In this document: positions 1 to 8,545 of the stretch, one piece after another
Layout of the letters: each line of letters opens with the position of its first letter
Numbering within the stretch: position 1 is the stretch's first letter
NCBI RefSeq assembly: GCF_002101815.1
Contig: NZ_LQPM01000010.1
Location: 124,001-188,000, forward strand
Direction: 5' to 3'
DNA length: 64,000 nucleotides
DNA from: Mycobacterium paraense
GTDB taxonomy: Bacteria > Actinomycetota > Actinomycetes > Mycobacteriales > Mycobacteriaceae
The notes under the pieces: generated by a model
The model's database searches: none
What the model was told of the DNA's origin: nothing
Seen by the model: the letters and a program-made list of their open reading frames with translations, nothing else
Translations under genes and position numbers: made by a program

Positions 1-1197
1 TTCACCTGGGCCCGCGACCGGTGGTGGCGGCGCGACTCCCGGCGGGGCTGAAGTTGTAGGTGTTGGCGCCGTCGGCGCCAGGGCCGGTGATGGCGCGATT
101 TCCGTAACCGAAGCGACGGCGCCGGTCGGCGGGCCCGGTGCCGTCGCGATCGGGCTCGGCGGGGCTGACGCCGCCACCGGCGTTGGTCCGGCCACGCCGG
201 CGAGTCCGGCGAGACCGCCGAATCCGCCGGTCGCCCCGACGGGCATGGTGGCGAGGGGAGCGATCACGCCCAGGGAATAGATCGGATTGTTGGCGACGAA
301 GGCGGGCAGGGTGGCCATCAACGTCGGGTAGTTGTAGAACATGTTGATCAACACCAGGGTTCGATGAACGACGAACTGGGTTCCCAGCAGCACGAGGGCT
401 TCCATCAATTGCTCGGGGTTGTTCGCGTACATGGGAATCATCGTTTCGGCGCGCGACAGGAACATCGAAAGGTTCGGCTGCAGCGTCGTGGGGGGACCAA
501 ATGGGTTGAAGGGAAAGATGGCCTGCCACCACTGTTCGGCGTTGGTGGGCAAGCCGGTGCCCATCCCGGGCATGTTTCCCATGCCGCCCATGCCTGAGCC
601 CATCTCCGAACCAGAGCCGGAACCCATGCCTCCCGAATTCCCCATGGCGTCGTTGTTCGCCTTCATGATCCGGGGCGCCGGTGTGCTGCCCGGCGCGGCC
701 GCCACCGCTATCGTCGAGGCCGCCTGATAGGTGCTCATGGTGGCGGCGGCCTGGATCCACATCCGCACATAGTCCGCCTCGTTGAGGGCGATCGGAATGG
801 TATTGATGCCAAAGAAGTTCGTGGTCACCAACACGGCGTGAGTGGCGTGGTTGGCGGCCAGCTCCGCCAGCGTCGGCATCACGGCTAGCGCCGTCGTGTA
901 GGCGGTGGCGGCGATCTCGAGTTGAGCGGCAACCGCGGCGGCGTCGGCGCTGGCTTGCGCCAGCCACGCGATGTATGGCGCGTGGGCGGCGACGTATTGC
1001 GCGGCGCTCGGGCCCTGCCAGACACCGCTTTGCACGGCGCTCAGCATGGCTGCGAGTTCATCTGCCGCGGCGGCATATTCGGCGCTCAATGAGTGCCAGG
1101 CCGCCGCCGCCGTGAGCAAGGAGGCGGGGCCGGGCCCGCTGGACAGCGATGCCGAATGCACCTCCGGCGGGAACGCCATCCAGACCGGGGCTGTCAC
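1..1197 (-). CDS. PPE family protein, C-terminus cut by window edge
   Basis: This is a type VII (ESX) secretion substrate of the PPE family, expected at the cell envelope or outside the cell. Translation from the GTG at 1197 gives [16 protein letters not shown], with the Pro-Pro-Glu signature near residue 10 and the VWQGPSA (WxG) turn typical of PPE helical hairpins. The conserved stretch [18 protein letters not shown] follows. A Met/Gly-rich linker and a hydrophobic segment with Ala/Pro/Thr-rich sequence come next. An ATG at 1179 is an alternative start, but the GTG matches the usual MTAPVW opening. The frame is open to base 1, so the end lies outside the window. No PE partner is adjacent. 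Confidence 0.88.
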   Translation of the reverse strand, partial: MTAPVWMAFPPEVHSASLSSGPGPASLLTAAAAWHSLSAEYAAAADELAAMLSAVQSGVWQGPSAAQYVAAHAPYIAWLAQASADAAAVAAQLEIAATAYTTALAVMPTLAELAANHATHAVLVTTNFFGINTIPIALNEADYVRMWIQAAATMSTYQAASTIAVAAAPGSTPAPRIMKANNDAMGNSGGMGSGSGSEMGSGMGGMGNMPGMGTGLPTNAEQWWQAIFPFNPFGPPTTLQPNLSMFLSRAETMIPMYANNPEQLMEALVLLGTQFVVHRTLVLINMFYNYPTLMATLPAFVANNPIYSLGVIAPLATMPVGATGGFGGLAGLAGVAGPTPVAASAPPSPIATAPGPPTGAVASVTEIAPSPALAPTAPTPTTSAPPGVAPPPPVAGPGE

Positions 1198-1533
1198 GGC
1201 CCACCCAACCGCGCCACAGGTCCCCCTCGACAGTACACCGTAGAAACAGCTGTAGAAGTTTATTATTACCGCAGTTGCGGAGTAATCAAGCGGTCTGGCC
1301 CGCATTCCCTCGGGCCATCGGGTGGGTGGGCGGGGACAAGATCGCGATGCTGCTAAGCTATGGGGAACGTTGGCTGTCTGACTGGACGGCCAGCACGTCG
1401 TGAAACGCTTCTTCCTCCTTCCGGCGCCGGCCCGATCCCGTGGCTGACGCACTGAAACCCGGCACAGTTCGTATCGCGGCGATCGATTTTGCCCAACGGC
1501 AATCTCGCCACCCTGTGCTGACGATCGCGCGCA
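1198..1533. other. Divergent intergenic region, PPE / DEAD-box helicase
   Basis: About 335 bases separate the divergent PPE and helicase genes and should hold both promoters. An AT-rich patch lies at about 1255-1285 with a short CCGCA-GT-TGCGG inverted repeat. No coding sequence is supported. The long leader before the helicase could act in cold-shock control, but no defined structure was identified. Confidence 0.4.
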
Positions 1534-2856
1534 TTGCGCCGCCAACTCGGCACAACAACGCTGAAAGACATCAACTTGACCACTGGCAAGACATTTGCCG
1601 ATCTCGGCGTGGCCGAAGCGCTCATCGAAGTGCTGACCGCGCGGGGGATCACCCACCCATTTCCCATCCAAATCGAAACGCTTCCCGACACGCTCGCCGG
1701 CCGCGACGTGCTCGGCCGCGGCAAGACGGGCAGCGGCAAGACGCTCGCCTTCTCGATCCCTCTGGTCAGCAGGCTGGCGGGCCGTCCCCGCCGTCCGTCG
1801 CGGCCGTCGGGTCTGGTGCTGGCCCCGACGCGCGAGCTGGCCAGCCAGATCACCGCGACGCTGGAACCGTTGGCCGCCGCCAACGACCTGCGTGTGACCA
1901 CCATCTTCGGTGGCGTACCGCAGGGCAGGCAGGTGGCGGCGCTGAAGTCCGGCGTCGACATCGTCGTGGCGTGCCCCGGTCGGCTCGAAGACCTGATGAA
2001 GCAACGGCTGATCAGCCTGGACGCGATCGAGCTGACGGTGATCGACGAAGCCGATCACATGGCCGATCTCGGCTTCCTGCCCGGCGTGACTCGCATACTG
2101 GCGGCCACGCCGAGCGGCGGCCAGCGGCTGCTGTTTTCCGCCACCCTCGACAACGGCGTCGACAAGCTCGTCGACCGCTTCCTGCGCGACGCGGTGCTGC
2201 ACTCCGTCGACGGCTCCCACTCGCCGGTGTCCGAGATGACCCACCACGTATTCCACGTCTCCGGGGCACAGGCCAAGAAGGAGCTGGTACACCGGCTCGC
2301 CTCCGGCAGTGGTCGCCGAATCCTGTTCATGCGCACCAAACATCAAGCGCGTAAGCTCGCCAAGCAGCTCACCGAGTCCGGTGTTCCGGCGGTCGATCTG
2401 CACGGCAACCTATCCCAACCGGCACGCGACCGGAACCTCGCCGCCTTCAGCACGGGCGAGGCGCGCGTGTTGGTGGCCACCGACATCGCCGCGCGCGGCG
2501 TGCATGTCGACGGAATCGAGTTGGTGGTGCACATCGATCCGCCTGCCGAGCACAAGGCCTACCTGCACAGGTCCGGGCGAACGGCGCGGGCGGGCAACGC
2601 GGGTGACGTCGTGACCGTCGTCCTGCCCGAGCAGCGCAAGGACACAAACGCGCTGATGCGCCGCGCAGGCATCCGGGTGACCCCGCAGGAGGTCACCGTC
2701 GACTCGGCGGCCGTTCATGCGGTGGTCGGTGAACTGGCGCCCTATCGGGCTCCCGCGCCGAGGAAGGCGGTCACGCCGCACCCATCGCAGACCCGCCGTT
2801 CGGGCAGCGCCGGCCGCAGACGTGGCCGCCGGAGCTCCGGCCCCGCGCAGCGTTAA
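1534..2856 (+). CDS. DEAD-box RNA helicase
   Basis: This is an ATP-dependent RNA helicase that unwinds RNA duplexes, probably in ribosome assembly or cold-stress mRNA turnover. From the TTG at 1534 (440 aa) the motifs appear in order: Q-motif region HPFPIQ (about 41-46), Walker A GKTGSGKT (63-70), APTREL, CPGR, DEAD (171-174), FSAT, and the C-terminal lobe with [12 protein letters not shown] and [10 protein letters not shown]. The Arg/Ser-rich basic tail is typical of RNA-binding extensions. The start is uncertain: neither 1534 nor the in-frame TTG at 1576 has a good ribosome binding site. A cold-shock protein gene follows 105 bases downstream on the same strand, which supports a cold/RNA-chaperone role. 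Confidence 0.9.
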   Translation: MRRQLGTTTLKDINLTTGKTFADLGVAEALIEVLTARGITHPFPIQIETLPDTLAGRDVLGRGKTGSGKTLAFSIPLVSRLAGRPRRPSRPSGLVLAPTRELASQITATLEPLAAANDLRVTTIFGGVPQGRQVAALKSGVDIVVACPGRLEDLMKQRLISLDAIELTVIDEADHMADLGFLPGVTRILAATPSGGQRLLFSATLDNGVDKLVDRFLRDAVLHSVDGSHSPVSEMTHHVFHVSGAQAKKELVHRLASGSGRRILFMRTKHQARKLAKQLTESGVPAVDLHGNLSQPARDRNLAAFSTGEARVLVATDIAARGVHVDGIELVVHIDPPAEHKAYLHRSGRTARAGNAGDVVTVVLPEQRKDTNALMRRAGIRVTPQEVTVDSAAVHAVVGELAPYRAPAPRKAVTPHPSQTRRSGSAGRRRGRRSSGPAQR

Positions 2857-2961
2857 TTATCGCAGCGGCACAACGGTTTTCGTGAACGGACCGGCTCGTG
2901 CTAATTTGGTCGTGTGGATGTTATTGGTACATCCCGCATTTGAAATGAGAGAAGAAAGTAA

Positions 2962-3165
2962 ATGCCACAGGGAACTGTGAAATGGTTCAACGGGGACAAG
3001 GGCTTCGGCTTCATCACCCCTGACGACGGTGCGAAGGACCTCTTCGTGCACTACTCCGAGATCCAGGGGAGCGGCTACCGCTCACTCGAGGAGAACCAGC
3101 GCGTTCAATTCGAGGTTGGGCAAGGAGCCAAGGGGCCCCAGGCAATCGGAGTCTCTGCCGTCTAA
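2962..3165 (+). CDS. Cold-shock protein, CspA family
   Basis: This is a small single-stranded nucleic-acid-binding protein (67 aa) of the OB-fold cold-shock family, acting as an RNA chaperone. It opens [18 protein letters not shown], containing RNP1 (KGFGFI), followed by RNP2 (LFVHYSEI). It resembles mycobacterial CspA closely over its full length. A strong purine-rich site, GAGAGAAGAAAG, precedes the ATG. It sits behind a DEAD-box helicase and is closed by a strong hairpin terminator. It may be a paralogue rather than the orthologue of M. tuberculosis cspA, whose neighbourhood differs. Confidence 0.95.
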   Translation: MPQGTVKWFNGDKGFGFITPDDGAKDLFVHYSEIQGSGYRSLEENQRVQFEVGQGAKGPQAIGVSAV

Positions 3166-3180
3166 AACACAGACTCGCGA

Positions 3181-3226
3181 CAGTGGGCTGGTGCGTTGCT
3201 TCGCACCAGCCCACTGGACTTTTTCG
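3181..3226 (+). terminator. Intrinsic terminator after the cold-shock gene
   Basis: A perfect 15-bp inverted repeat has arms CAGTGGGCTGGTGCG (3181-3195) and CGCACCAGCCCACTG (3202-3216). The loop is 6 nt and GACTTTTTCG follows. It lies 15 bases after the stop codon. A classic U-tract terminator of this quality is uncommon in mycobacteria. Confidence 0.9.
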
Positions 3227-3710
3227 TAGCCCGCGATGGGCGTGCTGCTTACCGGATTCCCGTTGCAGAACCCGCCGCAGTGGCCGCGCCGTGCGCCCCC
3301 ATATCGGTCCCGGAATGCCCGTCGCCGCGCGGGAATGACGGATTGCTGAGCGCCGGAAGGGGAAGGGAACTCAAGTCCCGCCCGCCATTCTTTCGGATCC
3401 GAAATGGCGGCGTCGCAGCTACCGTTAGGCCCGCCTTAACTCCCCTCGTTGTCGGGCATTTTGCGGCTTCATGAGCAATCAAGTGGCAAATTAGGTCAGC
3501 AAATAAGCCCGCCCTCGGGGCGGCTTAAGCGCAGTGGTTAGCTGGCGTGGCTACAGCCGCATGCTCCCCGGTCTATGTACGCGAAAGCGCAGCTCAAGCC
3601 ACATTGAATGCATATTCAACAAATGTCTTGTGCGCGAACTTACCCTTGGGTAATGTCCGGACCGGTGATGTTGCGAAGCATCGTTTCCAACAACTAGCAA
3701 AGGAGCGGTC
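3227..3710. other. Intergenic region before the PE locus
   Basis: No gene is supported in these about 480 bases. They hold a palindrome at 3382-3410 (listed separately) and a short hairpin near 3503-3523 with a Cyt bulge (AAG-CCGCCC / GGGCGG-CTT) and no T-run. An AT-rich stretch at about 3600-3640 may be the promoter of the small ORF and PE gene. Confidence 0.4.
3382..3410. repeat. Intergenic palindrome centred on TTTCGGATCCGAAA
   Basis: A perfect 14-bp palindrome, TTTCGGATCCGAAA (3391-3404), is flanked by CCGCCA (3382-3387) and TGGCGG (3405-3410), which also pair if TTC is bulged. No T-tract follows, so it is more like an operator or a structured RNA element than a terminator. Confidence 0.5.
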
Positions 3711-3905
3711 GTGGAACTGGGCTTCCGTACGGGTAATCCTGGGGGGTTGGTAGATTCGCGTTTGACCTCGAAATTGGGCGGTATGGACCGTCGTACGCGC
3801 CAGCTAGAACCGCGTATTACCGCTGCGCGATTGCAGGCCGGGCGGCAAGCAATTCCGCCGATCGGCGCCGCTGTCATGACGCCCGACTTGGTGGGCGGTG
3901 CGTGA
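3711..3905 (+). CDS. Small ORF translationally coupled to PE gene
   Basis: This is a 64-residue ORF of unknown function. It begins at GTG 3711 behind an excellent AAAGGAG ribosome binding site 5 nt upstream. Its TGA (3903-3905) overlaps the ATG of the PE gene (3905-3907) in a TGATG arrangement, so ribosomes ending here could reinitiate on the PE message. The product is basic in the middle ([13 protein letters not shown]) and ends PDLVGGA; no signal peptide, membrane segment or domain is recognised. It may be a true small protein or a leader ORF whose translation drives PE expression. Confidence 0.5.
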   Translation: MELGFRTGNPGGLVDSRLTSKLGGMDRRTRQLEPRITAARLQAGRQAIPPIGAAVMTPDLVGGA

Positions 3906-5218
3906 TGTCGTTGTTGGTCGCAGCTCCGGAAATTGTTGATGCCGCGGCGTCGGACCTGGCCGGTCTGGGCTCGACGATCAAATCTGCCGTCGCGACCGCG
4001 GCGGGTCCCACCACGGAGGTGTTGGCTCCGGCCGGTGACGAGGTATCGGCGGCGATCGCAAAGCTCTTCGGCGGGCATGGTCAGTGGTACCAGGCGCTCA
4101 GTGCGCGGGCCGCGGCGTTTCACGATCAGTTCGTACAGGCCTTGAGCGCCGGGTCGGCCTCGTATGCGGCCGCGGAAGCGGCGAATGCGGCGCCGTTGCA
4201 AAAGGTTGAACGTGAGGTGCTGGGCCTCGTCAGTGCACCCACGCAGACGCTGTTGGGGCAACCGCTGATCGGCGCCGGGGCGTCGACTGGAGCGATCGGC
4301 GCCGGGGAGGCCCGCGTGGCGGCGACCATCTCGGCGGCCGCCCGCTCGCCGCTTGTCCTGCAGCAGGGGCTGACCACCGTCGCCGGGTCCGTCCAGACCG
4401 GTGTCGCCAATCTGGCCGGAAGCGCCGGCGCCTCCGGGCTCAACCTGGGCGCGCTGCCCGGGCCGATTGGCCCGTGGGCCAATGTGATCACCGGTGCCTG
4501 GACCAACCTTCAGCAGATCGGCGCGGAAATGCAGGCCGATCCGCTGCCGATCCTGGCGCAGGTGGTCCACAACCAGATCGCGTTCGCCAGCAGGGCCGGT
4601 AGCGATCTGTCGCTGATCTGGAGTGGCGGCCTGCAACCTCTCCTGCAACAGATGCCGCAGAATCTGCAGACGCTGTTCACCAGCATCGCAGCCGGTAACA
4701 TCAGCTCTTCCGTCAACACCTTCAACACCGGGATCCTGGTCTCGTTGATACCGACGGCAGGCTCGCTGGTCGACCTTCTCCAGATTCCCGGCCTGATATC
4801 GCAGAACTTCACCAACGTGCTGTCCCAACAGCTGCCGAGCATCGGGCTGGAACTTCTGCTTGCACCATTGGGTATCTCGTTCGGCACGTCCCAGGCGGTG
4901 GCCGACACCATGCAGGCCGCCGTGGATGCGTGGAACGCCGGGCAACCGCTGGTGGCGTTGTCCGATGTGCTGAATGTGCCCGCCGCCGGCACCGGCGCGT
5001 TCCTCAACGGATACGCGTCGACGTTCGACATCTCGTATGCCGGGCTCTTGACGTCCGCCGAAAGTCCTTTGGGTGCCGGTCTTGTCGACACCATGCTGGT
5101 GCAGATCCCGCAGTCCATCGCGACGACGCTCGCCAACGGCGGGACGCCGGCCACGTGGACGGACAACTTCAACGACCTGTCGGCGATAATCAACTCGGGC
5201 CTTTCGCCGTTGTTCTAG
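3905..5218 (+). CDS. PE family protein with long hydrophobic C-terminal domain
   Basis: This is an ESX-secreted PE protein (437 aa). The start [11 protein letters not shown] at ATG 3905 fits the family; GTG 3902 is less likely. The N-terminal about 95 residues form the PE helical domain with the Pro-Glu pair at 8-9 and the secretion motif YAAAE (Tyr87-Glu91). The remainder (about 100-437) is not PGRS-like; it is rich in Leu/Ile/Ala with repeated amphipathic stretches such as [19 protein letters not shown]. That suggests a folded domain, perhaps envelope-associated, of unknown function. No PPE partner is adjacent. It is coupled to the small upstream ORF. Confidence 0.9.
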   Translation: MSLLVAAPEIVDAAASDLAGLGSTIKSAVATAAGPTTEVLAPAGDEVSAAIAKLFGGHGQWYQALSARAAAFHDQFVQALSAGSASYAAAEAANAAPLQKVEREVLGLVSAPTQTLLGQPLIGAGASTGAIGAGEARVAATISAAARSPLVLQQGLTTVAGSVQTGVANLAGSAGASGLNLGALPGPIGPWANVITGAWTNLQQIGAEMQADPLPILAQVVHNQIAFASRAGSDLSLIWSGGLQPLLQQMPQNLQTLFTSIAAGNISSSVNTFNTGILVSLIPTAGSLVDLLQIPGLISQNFTNVLSQQLPSIGLELLLAPLGISFGTSQAVADTMQAAVDAWNAGQPLVALSDVLNVPAAGTGAFLNGYASTFDISYAGLLTSAESPLGAGLVDTMLVQIPQSIATTLANGGTPATWTDNFNDLSAIINSGLSPLF

Positions 5219-6097
5219 CCGGCGCGCCGGGCCGGTGGAGAGCGGCGAATCGTCACGTGACGGAATGGGGTCGCATAGACCTTCTGCGGCCGGCGGTGGG
5301 CGAGTGCGTCCGGCCGGCGGGAACCGACGCCTCGGCGGTCCCATCGCTCCGCGCGCGGGTGGCATGCGATCGGTCGGCCACGAAAATGGCCATGCGTTGG
5401 CCGGGGCTCGCAGCGGTTACGGTCGTGGGTCGCGCGGTCCGGTGCGCGGCGGCCCGGACTGAATGACCGTGCGCACCAAGCCAATTCGTCACAGTGACGT
5501 ATTGGGGGTCGTGCGGTGGGCAGAAGCAGGAAGGGCTCGCCGGGTCGCGACGGGTGGCCCGGCCGGCCGTCACGGTTCCGGTTGGGTCCACATCTGTCGA
5601 TGGTCGGTCGAGCGGACGGACGGTGCCGTCGGTTGAAAGCGTGCGATTGCGGGCGGAAGGCGATGTCGACGAGCCATGCTCGCGGTGGTCGATCGTCCAG
5701 TGCGGGTGCGCCACCGAGTCGCCGGGCCGCCAGCTGCGGTTGAGTTATGCCGATAAGCGACATTATGTCAAGTTAAGTCCGCCGTATTCATCAGGAATCA
5801 GGGATAGCCTCCACCCCGCTCGGCGGGCGGCTCGGAACGCCGTCGTGAAGCCGGCACCTCCAGGCCTGGGCTGGCAGCTGGCCGGGCCCTAAGGTTGTAG
5901 GTAATAACGGGCGACGAGCACTATCCTTTGCGGCTGCTTATTCCCGGCCGTTGCGATCAACGGCGTCGTCTCATGTTCGAGTCGTGTCGCATCGAAGATC
6001 ACTGCATCGCCGATCCCCAATATGACTGGCGTCTTCTCGATCAAGAGGTTACCGGTAAACGACTACATATCGTATTGCTGCCCAACGCTTTTCATCG
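5219..6097. other. Long intergenic region without supported gene
   Basis: About 880 bases lie between the PE stop and the end of the toxin gene. Several open frames exist, but they show neither mycobacterial codon bias nor a recognisable domain. GC falls in the second half (about 5750-6100). A perfect 13-bp palindrome, CGTCACAGTGACG, lies at 5487-5499. The stretch could be decayed sequence at the edge of an acquired segment. Confidence 0.4.
5487..5499. promoter_or_regulatory. Palindrome CGTCACAGTGACG, operator-like
   Basis: A perfect inverted repeat of 6-bp arms around a central A lies in non-coding sequence 270 bases after the PE gene. Its size and symmetry suit a dimeric regulator, but no promoter or target gene is evident next to it. 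Confidence 0.3.
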
Positions 6098-6511
6098 CTA
6101 TTTGTCAGTTCCCTGCTGGTGATACGGGTGGGTGACCGATCGGAGCTCCAGTCGCGGGATTCCTGCGAAGTCGGCGGGATTGCACGTGTATAGCGGCACC
6201 GCATGTGCGATTGCGCTGGCTGCGATGAGTGCGTCGTATGCTCGCGCAGCCGGCTTGCGCCCCGACGCGCGCAGTGCGGCCGCTACGCTGCCAAATGCTC
6301 GGGCGCAGTCGCCATCGAACGGAAGTACGTCAAAGTCCGCCTCGGCCTGCTGGAGGTGTTGTTGGCGGGCACTGCGCTCGGCATCGTCGCGCGAGACGTG
6401 CGGACCTACGGAAAGCTCGGCCAGCGTTATCGCGCTAATCACCGATTCGTCGGGGAGCTCGGTTGGGTCGGATATCTGGCCTAGCAGGATCACTGTGGAG
6501 GTATCCAGCAT
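6098..6511 (-). CDS. vapC: VapC family PIN-domain ribonuclease toxin
   Basis: This is the toxin of a type II VapBC system, expected to cleave a specific RNA with Mg2+ in a PIN-domain active site. From ATG 6511 it is 137 aa, MLDTSTVILLGQ. The acidic residues are Asp3, Glu32 (AELSVG), Asp93 (AYDALIAA) and Asp114 (NPADFAG), the usual four. A GTG at 6535 overlapping the antitoxin stop (GTGA) would give 8 more residues and is an alternative start. It lies directly downstream of vapB in one operon. The closing block PADFAGIPRLELRSV matches VapC proteins of mycobacteria. Confidence 0.9.
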   Translation of the reverse strand: MLDTSTVILLGQISDPTELPDESVISAITLAELSVGPHVSRDDAERSARQQHLQQAEADFDVLPFDGDCARAFGSVAAALRASGRKPAARAYDALIAASAIAHAVPLYTCNPADFAGIPRLELRSVTHPYHQQGTDK

Positions 6512-6531
6512 CCCGCGGTCCTGGGCTTCCG

Positions 6532-6768
6532 TCACAGCGACGGGTCGATCAGGTTGTCGATGTCGTGCCGGAGGGCGTTCGGGTTTACCTGTGGAAGAGT
6601 CTTACGGCGACGAATCAGTTCCGCTGGGCCGGCGCTGGAACGAGGCAGAGGGCGAAGCTCTGCTACCGGCGTGCCGTCCCGGGTAATGACGATGCGCTCA
6701 CCGTGCTCCACGCGCCGCAGAACTTCTCCTCCGCTGTTCCGGAGTTCGCGCACCGTCACTGTGTCCAT
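6532..6768 (-). CDS. vapB: VapB-type antitoxin (Phd/YefM-like)
   Basis: This antitoxin (78 aa) neutralises the adjacent VapC and should autorepress the operon. The start ATG 6768 gives MDTVTVRELRNSGGEVLRRV, the typical Phd/YefM N-terminal DNA-binding fold, followed by GERIVITRDGTPVAEL. The C-terminal part (about 50-78), with RRRKTLPQVNPNALRHDID, is the toxin-binding tail. The stop codon overlaps a possible GTG start of vapC, consistent with coupling. The open frame extends upstream to 6936, but that part has no family resemblance. The locus sits at the edge of a lower-GC region. Confidence 0.88.
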   Translation of the reverse strand: MDTVTVRELRNSGGEVLRRVEHGERIVITRDGTPVAELRPLPRSSAGPAELIRRRKTLPQVNPNALRHDIDNLIDPSL

Positions 6769-6842
6769 ACACGCCAGTGTATCACCGGTGAGACGGTGGC
6801 GCGGAAGGCGCGACCTGCGCCAACTGGTCCTGCCCGTCTGGG

Positions 6843-6879
6843 ATGACACGGAGCTGGTATGACACGGAGCTGGTATGAC
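6843..6879. repeat. 16-bp tandem repeat upstream of vapBC
   Basis: The unit ATGACACGGAGCTGGT occurs twice in direct succession (6843-6858, 6859-6874), followed by ATGAC of a third copy. It lies 75-110 bases upstream of the vapB start, a position that could affect promoter spacing or copy-number variation between strains. Confidence 0.8.
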
Positions 6880-7196
6880 TACGGGATGCGGCCTGCCGCG
6901 TCGGTGACAAGGGCGTTGCCGTTGCGCCCAATGCAATATCCTCGATATCGCTAGAGGTCACTAACTCCGAGTTTAGAACTGGATCAACCAGTCACAGAAT
7001 GAGATTGGCCAACCGTCTGAGCCGTCATGCAAACGTCAACTGCGCGTATCCACCTTTCAAATCATGCCCAGCACAACAGTATTCATGTCAGATAGCGGGG
7101 TGGATACGTCGAACTGATGCCTAACTCGTTGTCCGGCATAACATTCCGATGAGCATCGCGACAGCAGAGTATTGATCGGCTCCGGATTGCGCCCGT
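6880..7196. other. Low-GC intergenic region
   Basis: About 315 bases lie between vapB's upstream repeat and the 3' end of the membrane protein gene. GC is clearly lower than in the flanking core genome. No gene, tRNA, integrase fragment or repeat was recognised. It should contain the vapB promoter on the minus strand. Confidence 0.4.
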
Positions 7197-7853
7197 TCAA
7201 CTAGCGGTGTTTCCCCACGTGTCTTGAGCAACACGGAAGAACCATAGACACAAGATCAGAACGATATTTATACCGAAAATCAACCACACGCCGGGAACCA
7301 CAGCTCCAAAAAGCCAGTATGTACCACCCCATACTAGCGCAAATAGAAGCAGGAAAGCGGCGGTAACGAGCGCGCCCTTCGCTGCACGCTTTCTCCAGTC
7401 GCTAGAATTAGCTATGTTCGCCTCAACGATGTCTAATAGATCCCAAATCACGTATGCACCGAATATAAGTAGTAGCATTAACGCCATCCGCTCTTCTCGG
7501 ACATCAAGAGCAGGAGGGCTTGGGTTGTCTTTGCCCGGCAAGCTGAGCTGTATACCCATCGCGAAATACAAGACAACCACAACAACTGAAGCCATGAACT
7601 GGGCAAATCGTGGCGAGCAGAAATTCATCGAGCCAACAGGTTTGCGCTCCGAATACACGGCCGTCCGGTTTTTGTGGAATCCGATCCAGCTCAAAATGAT
7701 CACCGATCCGACCAATGCAATTGTGGACCAATCGGCGCAGCTGAACTGACTTAGATCCGCCGCGTTAACCCGCATACCGAGATCTGTTGCAACCACGGCA
7801 TAAAGAAGGTCGAGCAAAGTTATTTGATCCGGCTGGTCCTGTTGATCGACCAT
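7197..7853 (-). CDS. Multi-pass membrane protein, unknown function
   Basis: This is a hydrophobic protein of unknown function (218 aa from ATG 7853). About five membrane segments are visible: STIALVGSVIILSWIGF, QFMASVVVVVLYFAMG, MALMLLLIFGAYVIW, GALVTAAFLLLFALVWG and VPGVWLIFGINIVLILCLWF. The N-terminal LLDLLYAVV motif precedes segment 1. The frame is open upstream to 8186, overlapping the deaminase gene; GTG 7895 or an earlier GTG could extend the cytosolic N-terminus. It follows a cytidine deaminase gene on the same strand, 215 bases downstream. Codon use is much less GC-rich than core neighbours, which suggests acquisition together with the deaminase. Confidence 0.65.
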   Translation of the reverse strand: MVDQQDQPDQITLLDLLYAVVATDLGMRVNAADLSQFSCADWSTIALVGSVIILSWIGFHKNRTAVYSERKPVGSMNFCSPRFAQFMASVVVVVLYFAMGIQLSLPGKDNPSPPALDVREERMALMLLLIFGAYVIWDLLDIVEANIANSSDWRKRAAKGALVTAAFLLLFALVWGGTYWLFGAVVPGVWLIFGINIVLILCLWFFRVAQDTWGNTAS

Positions 7854-8068
7854 CTCATCGTCCCCATCAGCATCTGTAGCATCGTCCGTGGACACGCAGA
7901 TAGCATACCAATATCGCGCGTCATATGTAAGAATCAAGTTGCTGTCAGATCCAGACACTAATTTGCGTCGTGAGAGGCCAGTCGCGACGTGAAATCGATC
8001 TCCGCAGGTACCCGGCTTGTCAGGTAGTGGCGCGTGATTCTCGTCCGGTGGATCCTGCCAATTTCTGC

Positions 8069-8545
8069 TTACAACACGAATGGGTTTGGTAGGAGTTCCC
8101 GCATGGTGAAAACACGATCGCGTTGACAAATGATGACGAGGCATTCTGGATATAATTCGGTCAGCCATTGACGGCATATTCCACACGGAACCATGGAGGT
8201 AATAGGGGCATCACTGTCAGCATCAGGAAAATGCAACGCTAGTGCGCGAACCGTGCCGACGTCGGCTATCTTTGCGTTGGCCAGGGCGATGCGTTCCGCA
8301 CAAACTGTGGCACCGAAGGTTGCGTTTTCAATGTTCGCACCGACAAAAATTTTATCGTCGACCTGAACCGCGGCGCCGACTCGAAAATGTGAATACGGAG
8401 CATAGGCGCGCAGAGCCACTGCACCGGCAGCCTCGCAAAGACGATGCGCATCTATGCTGGGGTCGCGCCGCAACAGGTCCGACTCTGAGGTGTGTGTCGC
8501 AGCCAACTCATCGCTTTGACCATCTCGAGGGTCCTTATTCATCAT
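8069..8545 (-). CDS. Cytidine deaminase (Cdd family)
   Basis: This is a zinc-dependent cytidine deaminase-fold enzyme (158 aa), converting cytidine/deoxycytidine to uridine forms or acting on a related nucleotide. The zinc site is complete: Cys82-Ala-Glu84 (VCAERIAL) and Pro120-Cys121-x-x-Cys124 (PCGICRQ). The substrate-binding NIENATFG lies just before the first motif. GGAAG precedes two adjacent ATGs (8545, 8542), so the start is one of these; a frame to 8626 is less likely. The about 35-residue hydrophilic N-terminal extension is unusual for Cdd. It is AT-richer than core genes and precedes the membrane protein. It could be pyrimidine salvage, but the context suggests an accessory system. 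Confidence 0.85.
   Translation of the reverse strand: MMNKDPRDGQSDELAATHTSESDLLRRDPSIDAHRLCEAAGAVALRAYAPYSHFRVGAAVQVDDKIFVGANIENATFGATVCAERIALANAKIADVGTVRALALHFPDADSDAPITSMVPCGICRQWLTELYPECLVIICQRDRVFTMRELLPNPFVL

Noticed and set aside
1353..1961. 202-codon minus-strand frame over the helicase start
   Set aside because: Antisense to helicase motifs; Ser/Arg-rich without a domain.
3196..3474. 92-codon frame after the csp terminator
   Set aside because: Starts inside the terminator stem and spans the palindrome; probably not translated.
3503..3523. Short GC hairpin resembling a terminator
   Set aside because: Has a bulge and no T-run, and no gene ends just upstream.
3905..5218. Possible PE_PGRS assignment for the PE protein
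   Set aside because: The C-terminal part lacks Gly-Gly-Ala/Gly-Gly-Asn repeats.
3551..5365. 604-codon open frame antisense to the PE gene
   Set aside because: Arg-rich, no domain; the opposite strand encodes a clear PE protein.
5215..5763. 182-codon open frame on the minus strand downstream of the PE gene
   Set aside because: Pro/Arg-rich, no family resemblance or ribosome binding site; in-frame openness is expected at this GC.
5494..5892. 132-codon open frame on the plus strand in the 5.2-6.1 kb gap
   Set aside because: No domain, weak start region and atypical composition; not enough to call a gene.
5928..6122. 64-codon frame at the edge of the low-GC region
   Set aside because: Overlaps the vapC 3' end on the other strand, and no supporting ribosome binding site or homology is evident.
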